IMG/VR virus record: IMGVR_UViG_3300032315_001715
Coordinates: 124,001 to 188,000 of that record
DNA: 64,000 nt
Reading direction: 5' to 3' (one strand)
DNA from: a virus
In this document: positions 34,527 to 43,417 of the stretch, in pieces
Layout: each line of letters starts with the position of its first letter
Numbering within the stretch: the first letter of the stretch is position 1
Position numbers and translations under genes: made by a program
The notes under the pieces: model-generated
What the model was told of the DNA's origin: nothing
Seen by the model: the letters and a program-made list of their open reading frames with translations, nothing else
The model's database searches: none

Positions 34527-36437
34527 TTAGATTCCGGCAAGATTTCTGAGTCTGGTCAAGAAGGAAACCTCATTAACGCTGCCCTCTTCTGACATGATCA
34601 TACCATGTGTTTCCATGTAATCCATGACATCGTCTGATGAGATACCTAGGTACAACTTTTCAATTGACCCTGCATAGTTATGTGCCTGGGCCATGGTGAT
34701 CGGTGCCGTTACTCCCAGCTCTTTTAGATGCAGCTCAATGTTAGCTTCCGTTGCTTCGGCCCTCTGAGAATCAAGATGATCAGGATCCTCGTCCCATTCG
34801 GACATCGCGTCGTGTTCCGCAACGCTCGGCTCTGCCGTGCTGCCATACTTGGTTCGAAACTTTTCGATGGCAATGTTACCCCGGCGGTCATACGGTTCGT
34901 TAATGTTTTCGATGTGCTTCCATCCGGATCCCTGCTGCTGGTACACGTCGTATTCGTGCTTGACCACATCACCGTAGTCGTCCTCGTCGTGCATGAGGAC
35001 ATACTCACCAACACGATCGATGATTTCGCCTGGGATTCCTGGAATGTAAATCTGGCGTTCTGCTTCGCTCATGGTATCGTGTGCTTCTTGTTCAGCATCC
35101 GCCGAATCCATTCCGGTGCTTTCTAGATCAGATACCTCATCCTGCTCGGCATCCTCTGAAAAGATCGACTCCAGGGAATATGATGACAAGAATTCCTCAA
35201 GTTCAACTTCTTCTGGCATTGACGATTCCCTGGGAATAAAGCTCATGCCGCTGGCAAATGCTTCCTTGACCATTGCTAGATCGCTTTCGCACGGCTCGTC
35301 TCCATTTGAAATCATCTCAGCGATTTCCGACAATCTCGCTGACACTCTAGCATCGGAACATGCATCAGCAAGCTCCATGATCTGGTGGTACATCCGCTCA
35401 GCTGCACTAGGTTGCACAGCAGTTGATAGATCAGGTTGGCGATTCCACGAAAAGGTCATAGGAGTCAGCTCCGGTTGAGGAGTCTTGACGATATAAGATG
35501 CTGCTTTACCAAAATCACCGTACCGAGGATCTTCTTGGTCACAGCCGCATGTTTTGGCCAACGTCTCATGTAGGCGTTCGATTGCTGCAAGATCAACCAC
35601 CGCGCTTTCATCCAACAGCTCTTGGGTTGCTGTGGCATATCCCTTTGGCCCGTGCATGCTCTTTAGTCGCCGATTGATTGCGTCCATGCTTTCTCGTATA
35701 GAAAGCACCCAGGTTGATGCTCCTTCAAACAATCTAAGTTCGTTTTTGGATCTACGCAAGCTGCTGTAATCTTCGCTCAATGAAAAGATCTTTTGTGCCA
35801 CCGCATCGTGATTGGTACCACCGTTGCTGATATGCCTAGCAAATGCTCGAGCACCGGCCATGTGCAGGTGCGGATAGGCAAATCGTTCCCCAAGCCTGTT
35901 TTCAACAAACAGTGCTCGTATGTGTCGCGTGCGAGCACCGTGTTTTTCCTCGTTAACCGTTTCGGTATGACGTATGATTAGCTTGGCGTCTCCGATGCGC
36001 TGGAAGGAGCTTTTTGTGGTGCCAAACACCTTGCTAACGTCCTTGCTTTCCTTGATGTTGTTCACTGCTTCCTCCCTGGGATCTATTGCTTTATCGAAAT
36101 CTTGCCAATTAACCTTGATACCTTCCCTTTGTCCGACAGCAAGCCTGATATGGCCGATCAGTTTTTTGACCATTTCAAAATCACGATCATCCTTGATTTC
36201 TGGTGTTTTGATATCAACGTGGCTACTTTGACCCTCGTCCCTGATTGCAACCAAAACCGTAAAGGTTTCCAAATCTGCACTTTTGCTTTCAAAGGTGGGC
36301 AAAAACCGATTTGCTTTGGTTGGTTCAAGGGTTTCTCTGCCCTGTTCGTCATACATTGGCAGCTTCACCAAACCACGACCGGGGGCCTTGATGATCCCGT
36401 AAAGCTTTTTTCGTATGAGTTTCCAGTTGAAAGCCAT
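34527..36437 (-). CDS. Large hypothetical late protein
   Basis: The 636-residue protein is not identified. The N-terminal region (1-210) contains KSADLETFTVLVAIRDEG, VKKLIGHIRLAVGQ and RTRHIRALFVENRLGERFAYPHLHMAGARAFARH, which looks like a folded nucleic-acid or virion domain. The middle is helical, followed by a long acidic stretch. A second folded part (about 470-560) has DEDDYGDVVKHEYDVYQQQG. The C-terminus ends in FLTRLRNLAGI, a short motif seen in other phage proteins. It follows gp17 by a late promoter that overlaps the gp17 stop. Confidence 0.6.
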   Translation of the reverse strand: MAFNWKLIRKKLYGIIKAPGRGLVKLPMYDEQGRETLEPTKANRFLPTFESKSADLETFTVLVAIRDEGQSSHVDIKTPEIKDDRDFEMVKKLIGHIRLAVGQREGIKVNWQDFDKAIDPREEAVNNIKESKDVSKVFGTTKSSFQRIGDAKLIIRHTETVNEEKHGARTRHIRALFVENRLGERFAYPHLHMAGARAFARHISNGGTNHDAVAQKIFSLSEDYSSLRRSKNELRLFEGASTWVLSIRESMDAINRRLKSMHGPKGYATATQELLDESAVVDLAAIERLHETLAKTCGCDQEDPRYGDFGKAASYIVKTPQPELTPMTFSWNRQPDLSTAVQPSAAERMYHQIMELADACSDARVSARLSEIAEMISNGDEPCESDLAMVKEAFASGMSFIPRESSMPEEVELEEFLSSYSLESIFSEDAEQDEVSDLESTGMDSADAEQEAHDTMSEAERQIYIPGIPGEIIDRVGEYVLMHDEDDYGDVVKHEYDVYQQQGSGWKHIENINEPYDRRGNIAIEKFRTKYGSTAEPSVAEHDAMSEWDEDPDHLDSQRAEATEANIELHLKELGVTAPITMAQAHNYAGSIEKLYLGISSDDVMDYMETHGMIMSEEGSVNEVSFLTRLRNLAGI

Positions 36438-36461
36438 GTTAAACTCCGTAAATGCGTTGGA

Positions 36462-36468
36462 TATTTAG
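36462..36468 (-). promoter_or_regulatory. Late promoter CTAAATA overlapping the gp17 stop codon
   Basis: Minus-strand CTAAATA contains the TAA stop of gp17 (36465-36467) and lies 25 nt before the 636-residue gene. Its ribosome site is CGGAG. Confidence 0.6.
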
Positions 36469-38066
36469 CTAATCATTATCGAGAACGGCATTGGGTCACG
36501 ATGATCGTTGGCTTCATCGCCATCAAACACATCTTTCATCATTTCGCCAACACGATCGTCCCAGTTGGTGACCATCTGCATCATTCGAACACACAGCATG
36601 GTGCTCATCACGCAGTCATCATTCTCTCCGGATTTAGCCGCAAAACTGTCTCCCTTTGCTACAAAGAACTTGAGCTGGCGTACCAACATCTTGCTTTGTA
36701 TCTTAAGCTTGTTGCTTTCGACCAAGCTTTTCAGCTTGGTACAAGCACTGGATTTGCTTCGACCATTGGTATTGAGCCCCTTGCGTAGTCTCACCGTACC
36801 CGGACGCCGGGGCTCGTGTAGGAATTGACCGCTGAAATTTTCCTCGCCGATGTCGCTGACGGTTTGCAATGCAGCTTCGCCCCATGAGTTGTTTTCCAGG
36901 GTGAAGTATATTTCCGGTTCTCCCTTGAATCCAGTTTTCTTGATTTCCTGGTAAATGGCATTGATGATGGTTTGCATGGTTCGAACTTGATTTGGTATGC
37001 CAACCTTGTTGGAATTCCATTCAGCTATCTGCATCATATCAGGTAGGCTCCATACCTGTATGCAAGCACCATCCTTGCCGACTCCGGCACTGGGATCCAA
37101 GCTTACGAGATAAATGCGATCCGATGTTACCTTGTCATACCACCGAACGTCGCCGTGGGTCTTGAGTATCGGATCAACCCCTCGCAATCGTTGCAGCGTT
37201 AGGCTGCTGATAAGCGAACTCTCTTCACCTGCAAACACACATTCGTATTCTCGTTGGAACTTTTCCAGTCCTATTTTTGCACGCTCGGTTGCTGCCCATT
37301 GTTCATCTCGACCCGGGACTTCGCTGTAGTGTGCCGTGACCGCCTTGAATCCATTAACTCCCATGCCGCCCGGTATGTCATTGCCGTCCTCATCAACCGT
37401 TGCTGTAGCACCGTGCCATATCTCAGCAAACATGTCCTCATCAGACGCCGGTGTTGATGTAATGATGCATTTACCACCAGTTGCTAGGGTCGGTGCCATT
37501 GCTGACCAAAATTCGGTTGCCATCCTTGGCTTAACGAACGCAAACTCGTCCAAATAAAGCAAGCTAATCGCCAATCCTCGACCAGAGTCCGGAGTTGTAG
37601 TCGTTGCGATTATTCGACTGCCGTTGTCAAATCGTATGCTGGTCACGTTATATTCAACAACGCCCGGCCGTATATAATTTGGTAACTCCTCGTATGCATA
37701 CTTGATGCGCATCATGATCTCATTAGCAGCCTTGAACTTGTTTGCTGCGATCAGCACGGTTACATCCGGGTTAAACGATGCATACCAAAGCAGGTATCCC
37801 GCCGCGGTTGTTGTCTTGCCACTCTGTCGCGGGATCATTGCGATGGTATTTCTAAATGACCAATATGTTTTTACTAAATCTTTTTGGAATGGATATGCTT
37901 CAAACGGTATCTTACCCTTGGTAGGATGCTGGATGAACATGTGCTTTTCCATGAAATAGATCGGATCCTGCGCGCAGCGGACGAATTCCTGTATCTGTTC
38001 CGGAGTGTATGTCGTTGGTTGATTTGCGGGCTTGAGCTTCTCAAAGTCCGTGTTATTCTTTGCCAT
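36465..38066 (-). CDS. 17: Terminase large subunit, T4 gp17 type
   Basis: The 533-residue packaging motor and nuclease has the adenine/Q motif (PFQKDLVKTY), Walker A IPRQSGKTT (about 78-86), Walker B LLYLDEFAFV and the coupling TSTPAS. The RNase-H-like nuclease domain has SLDPSAGVGKDGA, the ENNSWG region and DDCVMST. T4 gp17 is 610 residues. It docks on the portal and cuts the concatemer. A GAGGA ribosome site precedes the start. Confidence 0.95.
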   Translation of the reverse strand: MAKNNTDFEKLKPANQPTTYTPEQIQEFVRCAQDPIYFMEKHMFIQHPTKGKIPFEAYPFQKDLVKTYWSFRNTIAMIPRQSGKTTTAAGYLLWYASFNPDVTVLIAANKFKAANEIMMRIKYAYEELPNYIRPGVVEYNVTSIRFDNGSRIIATTTTPDSGRGLAISLLYLDEFAFVKPRMATEFWSAMAPTLATGGKCIITSTPASDEDMFAEIWHGATATVDEDGNDIPGGMGVNGFKAVTAHYSEVPGRDEQWAATERAKIGLEKFQREYECVFAGEESSLISSLTLQRLRGVDPILKTHGDVRWYDKVTSDRIYLVSLDPSAGVGKDGACIQVWSLPDMMQIAEWNSNKVGIPNQVRTMQTIINAIYQEIKKTGFKGEPEIYFTLENNSWGEAALQTVSDIGEENFSGQFLHEPRRPGTVRLRKGLNTNGRSKSSACTKLKSLVESNKLKIQSKMLVRQLKFFVAKGDSFAAKSGENDDCVMSTMLCVRMMQMVTNWDDRVGEMMKDVFDGDEANDHRDPMPFSIMIS

Positions 38067-38078
38067 GAGTCCTCGTCA

Positions 38079-38327
38079 TTACGAATTTAAGTTGATGATC
38101 TCATCAACCGAGCGCCAAGTTTTACGGCGCCCATCAGCTATACTTAGCAGCACTTCGAATATGACAGCATCTATGTTGTGTTTCCAATGATATAGGAAAC
38201 GATTGGTTCGTAAAAGATCGGGAAGGTGATCCTCATAACCCCACGTAAATTCTTGCAACAAAGTGGGATGCTTTGGCATGTAATATATTATCTGTAATAA
38301 TACAGGCCTTACGTTGGTTATAAGCAT
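38079..38327 (-). CDS. Conserved small protein upstream of gp17
   Basis: The 82-residue protein shows the segment VRPVLLQIIYYMPKHPTLLQEF and W..D.LPDLLRTNRFLYHWK, known as a conserved small protein near packaging genes of T4-like phages. The role is unknown. It starts after GGAGG with a short 4-nt spacer; a GTG one codon earlier would have no spacer. Confidence 0.6.
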   Translation of the reverse strand: MLITNVRPVLLQIIYYMPKHPTLLQEFTWGYEDHLPDLLRTNRFLYHWKHNIDAVIFEVLLSIADGRRKTWRSVDEIINLNS

Positions 38328-38347
38328 CACTCCTCCATTTTCTTGTC

Positions 38348-38917
38348 CTATTTCAGCGCCGGCTGGCGCTTGATGGTGCTCATTGGGCTGTGGCTGCCGT
38401 CATCAACGACTGGCTTACCGGCCAACGGATCTTTGTCGAAATCCTCAATGTCGGGATCGCTCAGCGGGCTCATAATGCCGTCGTCGTTTTCCCGCGACTC
38501 TTCAGCTAGAAACAATCGATATGCGTCTGATAGATTCATATAAATTGATCGTGCTGCTTCGTTGATCGGATCGTTTAGAGTATTGTCTCCATTCTTACCG
38601 AAGTGCTGAGGCAGGCGATCAGCGGTCCATGTGTAGGTATCTGCATCAACCTCATTACCGGTATCAGACTGTCTGTTATGGCCATAATCAAACTCCGCCG
38701 TTTCTTCAGCGAGGTCGTCACCCATATCATCAACAGCGGTTGGCGCAGCCGGAGGATCCACCGGCTCCATGACCGGAGGTGCTGACATCGGTACTGCTAC
38801 CGGTGCGGCCTTTAGACCTGCTAGCTGCACTATGCGTGCAACTTCGTCAGCGTCAACGCTGTCAACATCAATATTAGTTGTATCGCTCGTTACTTTGAGC
38901 TGATAATGTCTGTCCAT
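38348..38917 (-). CDS. Hypothetical protein with acidic disordered middle
   Basis: The 189-residue protein has a short N-terminal motif DADEVARIVQLAGL (LAG-type, recurring here), an Ala/Pro/acidic disordered region (40-90), then TYTWTADRLPQHFGKNGDN and helical IYMNLSDAYRLFLAEES. It lies between the small packaging genes and a candidate internal protein with 1-nt spacing. Function is not known. Confidence 0.6.
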   Translation of the reverse strand: MDRHYQLKVTSDTTNIDVDSVDADEVARIVQLAGLKAAPVAVPMSAPPVMEPVDPPAAPTAVDDMGDDLAEETAEFDYGHNRQSDTGNEVDADTYTWTADRLPQHFGKNGDNTLNDPINEAARSIYMNLSDAYRLFLAEESRENDDGIMSPLSDPDIEDFDKDPLAGKPVVDDGSHSPMSTIKRQPALK

Positions 38918-38918
38918 G

Positions 38919-39710
38919 TCACTTTTTCTCCATTGGCTTTAGCACCTGCTCGGCCTTGCCGGTCTTCGGGTCCTTGAAGAACTTGACCTGCGGGATAGCG
39001 TCATCAGACATGGTGCCTGTATTGTTCAACCACTTGCTGTCAACCGGGGTAGAATCATCTCCCTTGGTGATTGGCATTGGTGCACCCTTGATGTGGGTAT
39101 TGAAATTTGTGGTATCCTGACGTGGCTCACCCGGCGCGATGTCCTCCATCTGTATCCAACTAAACAACGGAGCTGGCGGATCAACTTCCATCGTTGGACG
39201 AGAATCTGCAACTCCTGCTAGATATGTCAGCAGCTTGTTGTTGTATTCATTGCCAAACAAGTCGTCGGTCTTTGGTTGCTCAGCATCAGTATATTCGCGA
39301 TCGGTGCTGAGACGTGCTGCTGATATTTCGTTCTTTTTATCCGCCTCCGCATTTGCCTTGCGTTCCCAGGCATCAAACTGAGAATACATCTCAATTGGTT
39401 CGTTTTGGCTTCGAACAACCATCATCTTTTCACTGACGTTTGCAGCATCCTTGAGATCCTGCAATAAAATGTATTGGCTTATCGGTACTCCGAGAACAAC
39501 CTTCATTGAATGCACATTGCGATTTTGTACGTCTATGAAATCCTTGTGATTATCGTCAACCACAACCGGCGCTATCAGTTCCTTGAGATCGTATTTTTTT
39601 AGCCACGATTCGATGGTCCCAACCTGTTCGTCAGCAGGCTTGGTTGCAAACTTGATAAAATAAACGTAGGACTTGGCGCTTTCTGCGAGATAATCCCTGA
39701 AATTCTTCAT
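38919..39710 (-). CDS. Candidate internal head protein with T4-like capsid-targeting peptide
   Basis: The 263-residue protein starts MKNFRDYLAE-S, near-identical in pattern to the T4 IP/CTS sequence MKTYQEFIAE-A with an L-A-E cleavage site. The rest has a folded N-terminal domain (YVYFIKFATKP.DEQVGTIESWLKKYDLKELIAP...) and a disordered C-terminal half. A late ATAAATA box overlaps the stop of the gp16-like gene upstream. Packaging in the head is inferred. Confidence 0.65.
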   Translation of the reverse strand: MKNFRDYLAESAKSYVYFIKFATKPADEQVGTIESWLKKYDLKELIAPVVVDDNHKDFIDVQNRNVHSMKVVLGVPISQYILLQDLKDAANVSEKMMVVRSQNEPIEMYSQFDAWERKANAEADKKNEISAARLSTDREYTDAEQPKTDDLFGNEYNNKLLTYLAGVADSRPTMEVDPPAPLFSWIQMEDIAPGEPRQDTTNFNTHIKGAPMPITKGDDSTPVDSKWLNNTGTMSDDAIPQVKFFKDPKTGKAEQVLKPMEKK

Positions 39711-39731
39711 ATGCTTAGGCTCCTATGTCCT

Positions 39732-40205
39732 TTATTTATCACCACCATTCATTTGACGGAGGTGTTTTAGTATTTCGTTTCTATCGAGAGCAACTGCTGT
39801 ACCTTCAACCGTGTTACCGTTGTCCTGCCCGCCCATTCGATCTATCCGCATTTTATCAAGCTGTAGCTTGAGCATTTTGAGCTTCTTTTCTACCTTGAGA
39901 TTCTTAGCATCAACGGCTATCTTCAACATTTGGCTTGATGAGCTGAATATCTCTCCAGCATGCTTGACCTCAACGTTCATACCAAGTTCCTGCAGATCCT
40001 TGTGTGCTTGCTTGGCAAGCTCAGCTAATTCGTCCATTTCCTCGTCGTGCTGATCAAAATGGTCGATCTTGTCAAACTCTTTACCGATCTCTTCAGCATG
40101 CTCCAACGCAGCATGCACGTCCTCGCTGGTAGCAGGTAACTCTTTGACCAGATCTAAGTCCGGTAGTTCGAATATTTCTTCTAGCTTGTCGAATTGCTTG
40201 CTCAT
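39732..40205 (-). CDS. 16: Probable terminase small subunit, gp16-like
   Basis: The 157-residue protein follows gp16 layout: an acidic N-terminus with LPDLDLV, a long central helix (ELAELAKQAHKDLQELGM) and the coiled coil SSSSQMLKIAVDAKNLKVEKKLKMLKLQLDKM. T4 gp16 is 164 residues with the same helical oligomerisation core. Location just upstream of gp17 in the late order supports it, with three small genes between. Sequence identity is weak. Confidence 0.6.
   Translation of the reverse strand: MSKQFDKLEEIFELPDLDLVKELPATSEDVHAALEHAEEIGKEFDKIDHFDQHDEEMDELAELAKQAHKDLQELGMNVEVKHAGEIFSSSSQMLKIAVDAKNLKVEKKLKMLKLQLDKMRIDRMGGQDNGNTVEGTAVALDRNEILKHLRQMNGGDK
39733..39739 (-). promoter_or_regulatory. 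Late promoter ATAAATA overlapping the gp16-like stop
   Basis: Minus-strand ATAAATA includes the TAA stop of the gp16-like gene and lies 23 nt before the MKNFRDYLAE gene. Confidence 0.6.
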
Positions 40206-40237
40206 GGGATTTCTTCTTTGGGTTATATAGCCGTTGG

Positions 40238-40244
40238 TATTTAC
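40238..40244 (-). promoter_or_regulatory. Late promoter motif GTAAATA
   Basis: Minus-strand GTAAATA (context GTAAATACC) is 33 nt before the gp16-like start. The 100-nt gap 40206-40305 holds nothing else recognisable. Confidence 0.45.
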
Positions 40245-40305
40245 GACAAATACATCACCAACACGCTACGACCGGCACATATCAGGAATCAAACCCAACT
40301 GCTGC

Positions 40306-40752
40306 TTATTTTCTTTTGATCTGGGAACCCTTCTTGATGTAGATATCGTCTTCGGTTAATATTCGGAATACCAACCCATTCTTTTTACAATACATCATTG
40401 CTGCTGCCCATTTAGCGGTATTGACCAGCAATGCCGCTTTATCTCGCTTGCTTTTGGCATTTTCAGCAATGGCTTCTTTTTTCGGCTTAACTTCGACCAG
40501 CTCGGCTCGACGCTTACCAAATTTATCCTGATAAACGATCAAAAAATCCGGTATGTACATGCTTTTCCTACCGGTCAACGGATGAACATACGGTATTGAT
40601 ATGCTTTCACTGGCCCAGTTAATCACGTTTGGATGTTGATCTAGTAATGTCATGACCGTTAATTCCCACGAGCTTCGGTAGAACGGTCTTGCGTTGCCGA
40701 TCAGCTTTTGTGGATTTTTGGGTATGAATGCGTCTTGGCTATATTTGCTCAT
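40306..40752 (-). CDS. 4: Head completion protein gp4-like, TnsA-fold nuclease
   Basis: The 148-residue protein is the T4 gp4 (gp50/65) head completion type. FYRSSWELTVM, NWASESISIPY, the SMYIPDFLIVY strand with catalytic Asp and AELVEVKPKKEA (E-x-K) form a TnsA-like PD-(D/E)XK site. T4 gp4 is 150 residues. It finishes the DNA-filled head before tail joining. It is coupled by ATGA to the 159-residue gene. Confidence 0.9.
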   Translation of the reverse strand: MSKYSQDAFIPKNPQKLIGNARPFYRSSWELTVMTLLDQHPNVINWASESISIPYVHPLTGRKSMYIPDFLIVYQDKFGKRRAELVEVKPKKEAIAENAKSKRDKAALLVNTAKWAAAMMYCKKNGLVFRILTEDDIYIKKGSQIKRK

Positions 40753-41228
40753 GGTTCATCCGTTATAGCTGCCGATATGCTGCCTCGCAGAGTTGGATTG
40801 TTGGTCCAGCTCGGTACTCTTACTGATTGCAATACTCCGACCTGTGATCCTTTTGGCTTAAACGAATTATATGCCTGTATCAGTTCCAAGCTTATTGAGT
40901 CGTTGGTCAACAGCGTGCTCACTGATACACCGCGCACGGCAGAAACATATGCAGCAACGGATGCGATGGCTTCTACCATTTCGGGCGGCACGTTTGACCT
41001 CGAATAGTATCCCCGAGCAGCATCCAATGCTCGAGACTTTATCTTTGGATCATTAACCCGTTGCGGGTTGGCAAGTAGGCTCGATGATGCCGGTAATGCA
41101 TCTATGCTCTTTCCGGTTAGATCATCAACGAACTGCCATCCACCGTTGTCTTGGGTTACCGATATCTGACCGCTGCGCTGTGCTAGCTGTTGGGTAATGG
41201 TCTGTGAGGTAAAATTTGTGGTTGCCAT
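40749..41228 (-). CDS. Structural protein candidate, tail/baseplate region
   Basis: The 159-residue protein contains SVTQDNGGWQFVDDLTGKSIDALPASSSLLANPQRV and ISLELIQAYNSFKPKGSQVGVL. The second half may be membrane-neutral and helical. It lies between gp4-like and gp54-like genes and shares their operon. It is probably a virion component; no defined T4 counterpart is recognised. Confidence 0.55.
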   Translation of the reverse strand: MATTNFTSQTITQQLAQRSGQISVTQDNGGWQFVDDLTGKSIDALPASSSLLANPQRVNDPKIKSRALDAARGYYSRSNVPPEMVEAIASVAAYVSAVRGVSVSTLLTNDSISLELIQAYNSFKPKGSQVGVLQSVRVPSWTNNPTLRGSISAAITDEP

Positions 41229-41242
41229 GGTTCGCGCCTTTA

Positions 41243-42658
41243 TTAGCCAGCTATCAGTTGTCTGAGCCGATTTACCCTATCTTGGTCTTCGGCAGAAAGT
41301 GTTGGCCTAATCGTTCGGCCATCGACCGTTACGCTTGTTACTATGTTACCGCCAACGATGTTTCCGGAAATGCGCGATGCTCGGGTTCCCGGAGGTATTA
41401 GCCCGGCTGCAACAGCAGCTTCATTAAGCAGCTCGACCTGCCGGCGCGTTTCGGCACTCCGTTGGGCTATCTGACGATCTATGGATGCACCGAGTCCGGA
41501 ATTTACATTTGATCGCACCGGTGCTACGGGATTGGCAGGCGGTATTGGTTCCGTACCGGTAACATTTCCCAGGGGATCATATGTAGGCCTCATCGGAGTA
41601 CCGGGAACAACCGTCGATGATCTCGGCGGGATAGGCCGTCCTGGTTCCGTACCAGTGACATTTCCCAGGGGATCATAGTTGATGATTGGTGGTCCGAATT
41701 CTGGAACTCCGGCGCCTGCGATTGATCCGTTTGGTAGTGTCGGTGTTACCAACAATGCATTCTCATCGGGTGCTGTACCGGCTGCCCCTCGCTGCTGTGT
41801 GTCCAGAAATGCATTCTCGTCTGGCGCCGTGCCAGCTGCTCCGCGTTGAGATCTAACGGCTGGTTGGGTTGAAAATATGCGAGGTTGGGGCGGTGTTGGT
41901 ATATTTGGGAGAACCCCTGGTATGTCCAATGAATCAATTGGTTGCCATCCAAATACTGTCGAATCCACAACCGGTTGACCAAATGCTTCGTATTCAATGG
42001 CCTCGTATTTGAAGCTTATATTAACCTCTTCTGGTTCTTCGCTGGAATAGTCCCGTTGCTGCCAGTCGATGGTTGTTATTTTTGGATTGATGTAGCTAAA
42101 TGCTGTGTAGGTATTGGCATAAAATCCATAAACCGTGATACGATCAAAGAATTGGGTATCGTTGCTAAGGGGTCTCAGGCCCCATCCACTATCGTCGGTA
42201 AATTTTGCATCAACCGGACTTTGGCTGTAGGCATTTTGATTTCTCTTTACTCGGCTATCACCAAAATAAAATGTGAAATAGTCTATCCATGTTGCTAGAA
42301 CCGAATCATCAACTGAATCATACAGTCGTATCGATGCTTCGCCATAATCAATCTTGGTATATATCACCTTTTTCTTGTTATAGTGATTAAGCTCCTGTGT
42401 GGTAAGCGTTATCTTTGGTTTATCAACCTGCTTTACCTTGAAACTTAGGCTTCTATTACCATCATAGCCGTTTAACACCGCATTATTGGTCATGGATTTG
42501 CCGGCCGCCGACAGCTCAAACTTCGTATAAAACATGAACCGCATGCGAGGGACCGCAGTAACCAGTTGACCCGGATTGTTTAATCCAAAAACTCTGGATG
42601 CTATCCTAGGTGATCGAAGCCTTATTTTGCCGTCAGTTTGGGAAAGATTAGCTACCAT
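41243..42658 (-). CDS. 54: gp54-like baseplate/tail-tube initiator
   Basis: The 471-residue protein (start at the ATG five nt after a late box) resembles the T4-like gp54 family related to gp19 tube protein. VPRMRFMFYTKFEL, FKVKQVDKPKITL, ELNHYNKKKVIYTKI, ASIRLYDSVDDS, WIDYFTFYFGDSR and FFDRITVYGFYAN stand in order. The N-terminal 230 residues match this tube-initiator fold. The C-terminal 240 residues are Pro/Gly-rich linker (two copies of TYDPLGNVTGTEP-like units) and a helix. It would nucleate the tail tube on the baseplate. An upstream ATG at 42673 is possible. Confidence 0.7.
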   Translation of the reverse strand: MVANLSQTDGKIRLRSPRIASRVFGLNNPGQLVTAVPRMRFMFYTKFELSAAGKSMTNNAVLNGYDGNRSLSFKVKQVDKPKITLTTQELNHYNKKKVIYTKIDYGEASIRLYDSVDDSVLATWIDYFTFYFGDSRVKRNQNAYSQSPVDAKFTDDSGWGLRPLSNDTQFFDRITVYGFYANTYTAFSYINPKITTIDWQQRDYSSEEPEEVNISFKYEAIEYEAFGQPVVDSTVFGWQPIDSLDIPGVLPNIPTPPQPRIFSTQPAVRSQRGAAGTAPDENAFLDTQQRGAAGTAPDENALLVTPTLPNGSIAGAGVPEFGPPIINYDPLGNVTGTEPGRPIPPRSSTVVPGTPMRPTYDPLGNVTGTEPIPPANPVAPVRSNVNSGLGASIDRQIAQRSAETRRQVELLNEAAVAAGLIPPGTRASRISGNIVGGNIVTSVTVDGRTIRPTLSAEDQDRVNRLRQLIAG

Positions 42659-42663
42659 ATAGA

Positions 42664-42670
42664 TATTTAT
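42664..42670 (-). promoter_or_regulatory. Late promoter ATAAATA, 5 nt before the gp54-like start
   Basis: Minus-strand ATAAATA ends 5 nt before ATG 42658. Late transcription would begin at or near the start codon, giving a leaderless message. Confidence 0.5.
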
Positions 42671-42676
42671 CATGGT

Positions 42677-42704
42677 AAGGGCGGTGTAAAAATACACCGC
42701 CCTT
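42677..42704 (-). terminator. Strong hairpin after tail tube gene
   Basis: AAGGGCGGTGTA and TACACCGCCCTT form a perfect 12-bp stem over a 4-nt loop, 45 nt after the gp19 stop. No U tract follows, yet the stem is very stable and is followed directly by the next late promoter. Confidence 0.7.
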
Positions 42705-42748
42705 GCTATACACACACCAAATTTTTATTAAGTCTAATGAAATACTAA

Positions 42749-43363
42749 TTAGCCATTAACAAAAAGAGGAACAGCCAATTCATTACCTTGAGTTGCGTTG
42801 TCGTAGCGAATTGTCAAAGTAATCATTGTCGGGTCAGAGCTAGAATAATCCATTTGATCATACTGTACCTGCTCAAGGAAGCAGCCCTCGAGGAACCATT
42901 CTTCAATAACGTTGGCAGGATATGCCATGGTACCATCGAGAGTTTGCATCAAGCATCCAAACTTGTAATTAACATGGGAACGAGCAGCACTCTGGCTAAA
43001 ATGATTCATCTGCTTTTGCAGTTGAGCGCTCACCAACCCAGAAACGCTATTGGTAATGTCGTCACGAAGGGCTATCTCAACGGTCTGCCATTCTGGCTTG
43101 TTAGCATAGTATGCAATGTTGTTGTAGCTGTGCAAGGCGGTATTGTTGTGCTGTAGCTGTGGTCGACCAGCTGTAGCAACCTGTTTGGTAAAATCGATCG
43201 GATTAATACCAGTTTGGCCAAAGCCCAACATCTGAACCCTGAACCGATGCTTTAGTTTTGGCATCAAGATCCCGCCTGTTAGGCCGGCCGAGTTACTAGG
43301 TACCCCGAATCGATTTAAGGTTCCGGTTTGCGTTATCGGATTTTGATTTGGAATGAGTGACAT
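42749..43363 (-). CDS. 19: Tail tube protein gp19-like
   Basis: The 204-residue protein is a T4-like tail tube subunit. KLKHRFRVQMLGFGQ and DFTKQVATAGRPQLQ match the tube family. Then come KPEWQTVEIALRDDITNSVSGLV, QKQMNHFSQSAARSHVNYKFG and VIEEWFLEGCFLEQVQYDQMDYSSSDPTMITLTIRYD. T4 gp19 is 163 residues. It polymerises inside the sheath (52245-56279). A GGAGG site and ATAAATA box precede it. Confidence 0.9.
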   Translation of the reverse strand: MSLIPNQNPITQTGTLNRFGVPSNSAGLTGGILMPKLKHRFRVQMLGFGQTGINPIDFTKQVATAGRPQLQHNNTALHSYNNIAYYANKPEWQTVEIALRDDITNSVSGLVSAQLQKQMNHFSQSAARSHVNYKFGCLMQTLDGTMAYPANVIEEWFLEGCFLEQVQYDQMDYSSSDPTMITLTIRYDNATQGNELAVPLFVNG

Positions 43364-43393
43364 GGTATTAACCTCCGTGTGTATGTTGTAAGT

Positions 43394-43400
43394 TATTTAT
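43394..43400 (-). promoter_or_regulatory. Late promoter ATAAATA before tail tube
   Basis: Minus-strand ATAAATA, 31 nt before the gp19 start, with GGAGGT between. Confidence 0.6.
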
Positions 43401-43417
43401 TCCAGGAGGTGTTTTTA

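Noticed and set aside
36102-36788. 228-codon open frame on the plus strand across gp17 and its neighbour
   Set aside because: It runs antisense through two well-supported genes and shows no protein motif.
40206-40305. 100-nt gap considered for a tRNA or small RNA
   Set aside because: No cloverleaf arms, TTCGA-type T loop or strong hairpin is seen; only a late-promoter motif is supported.
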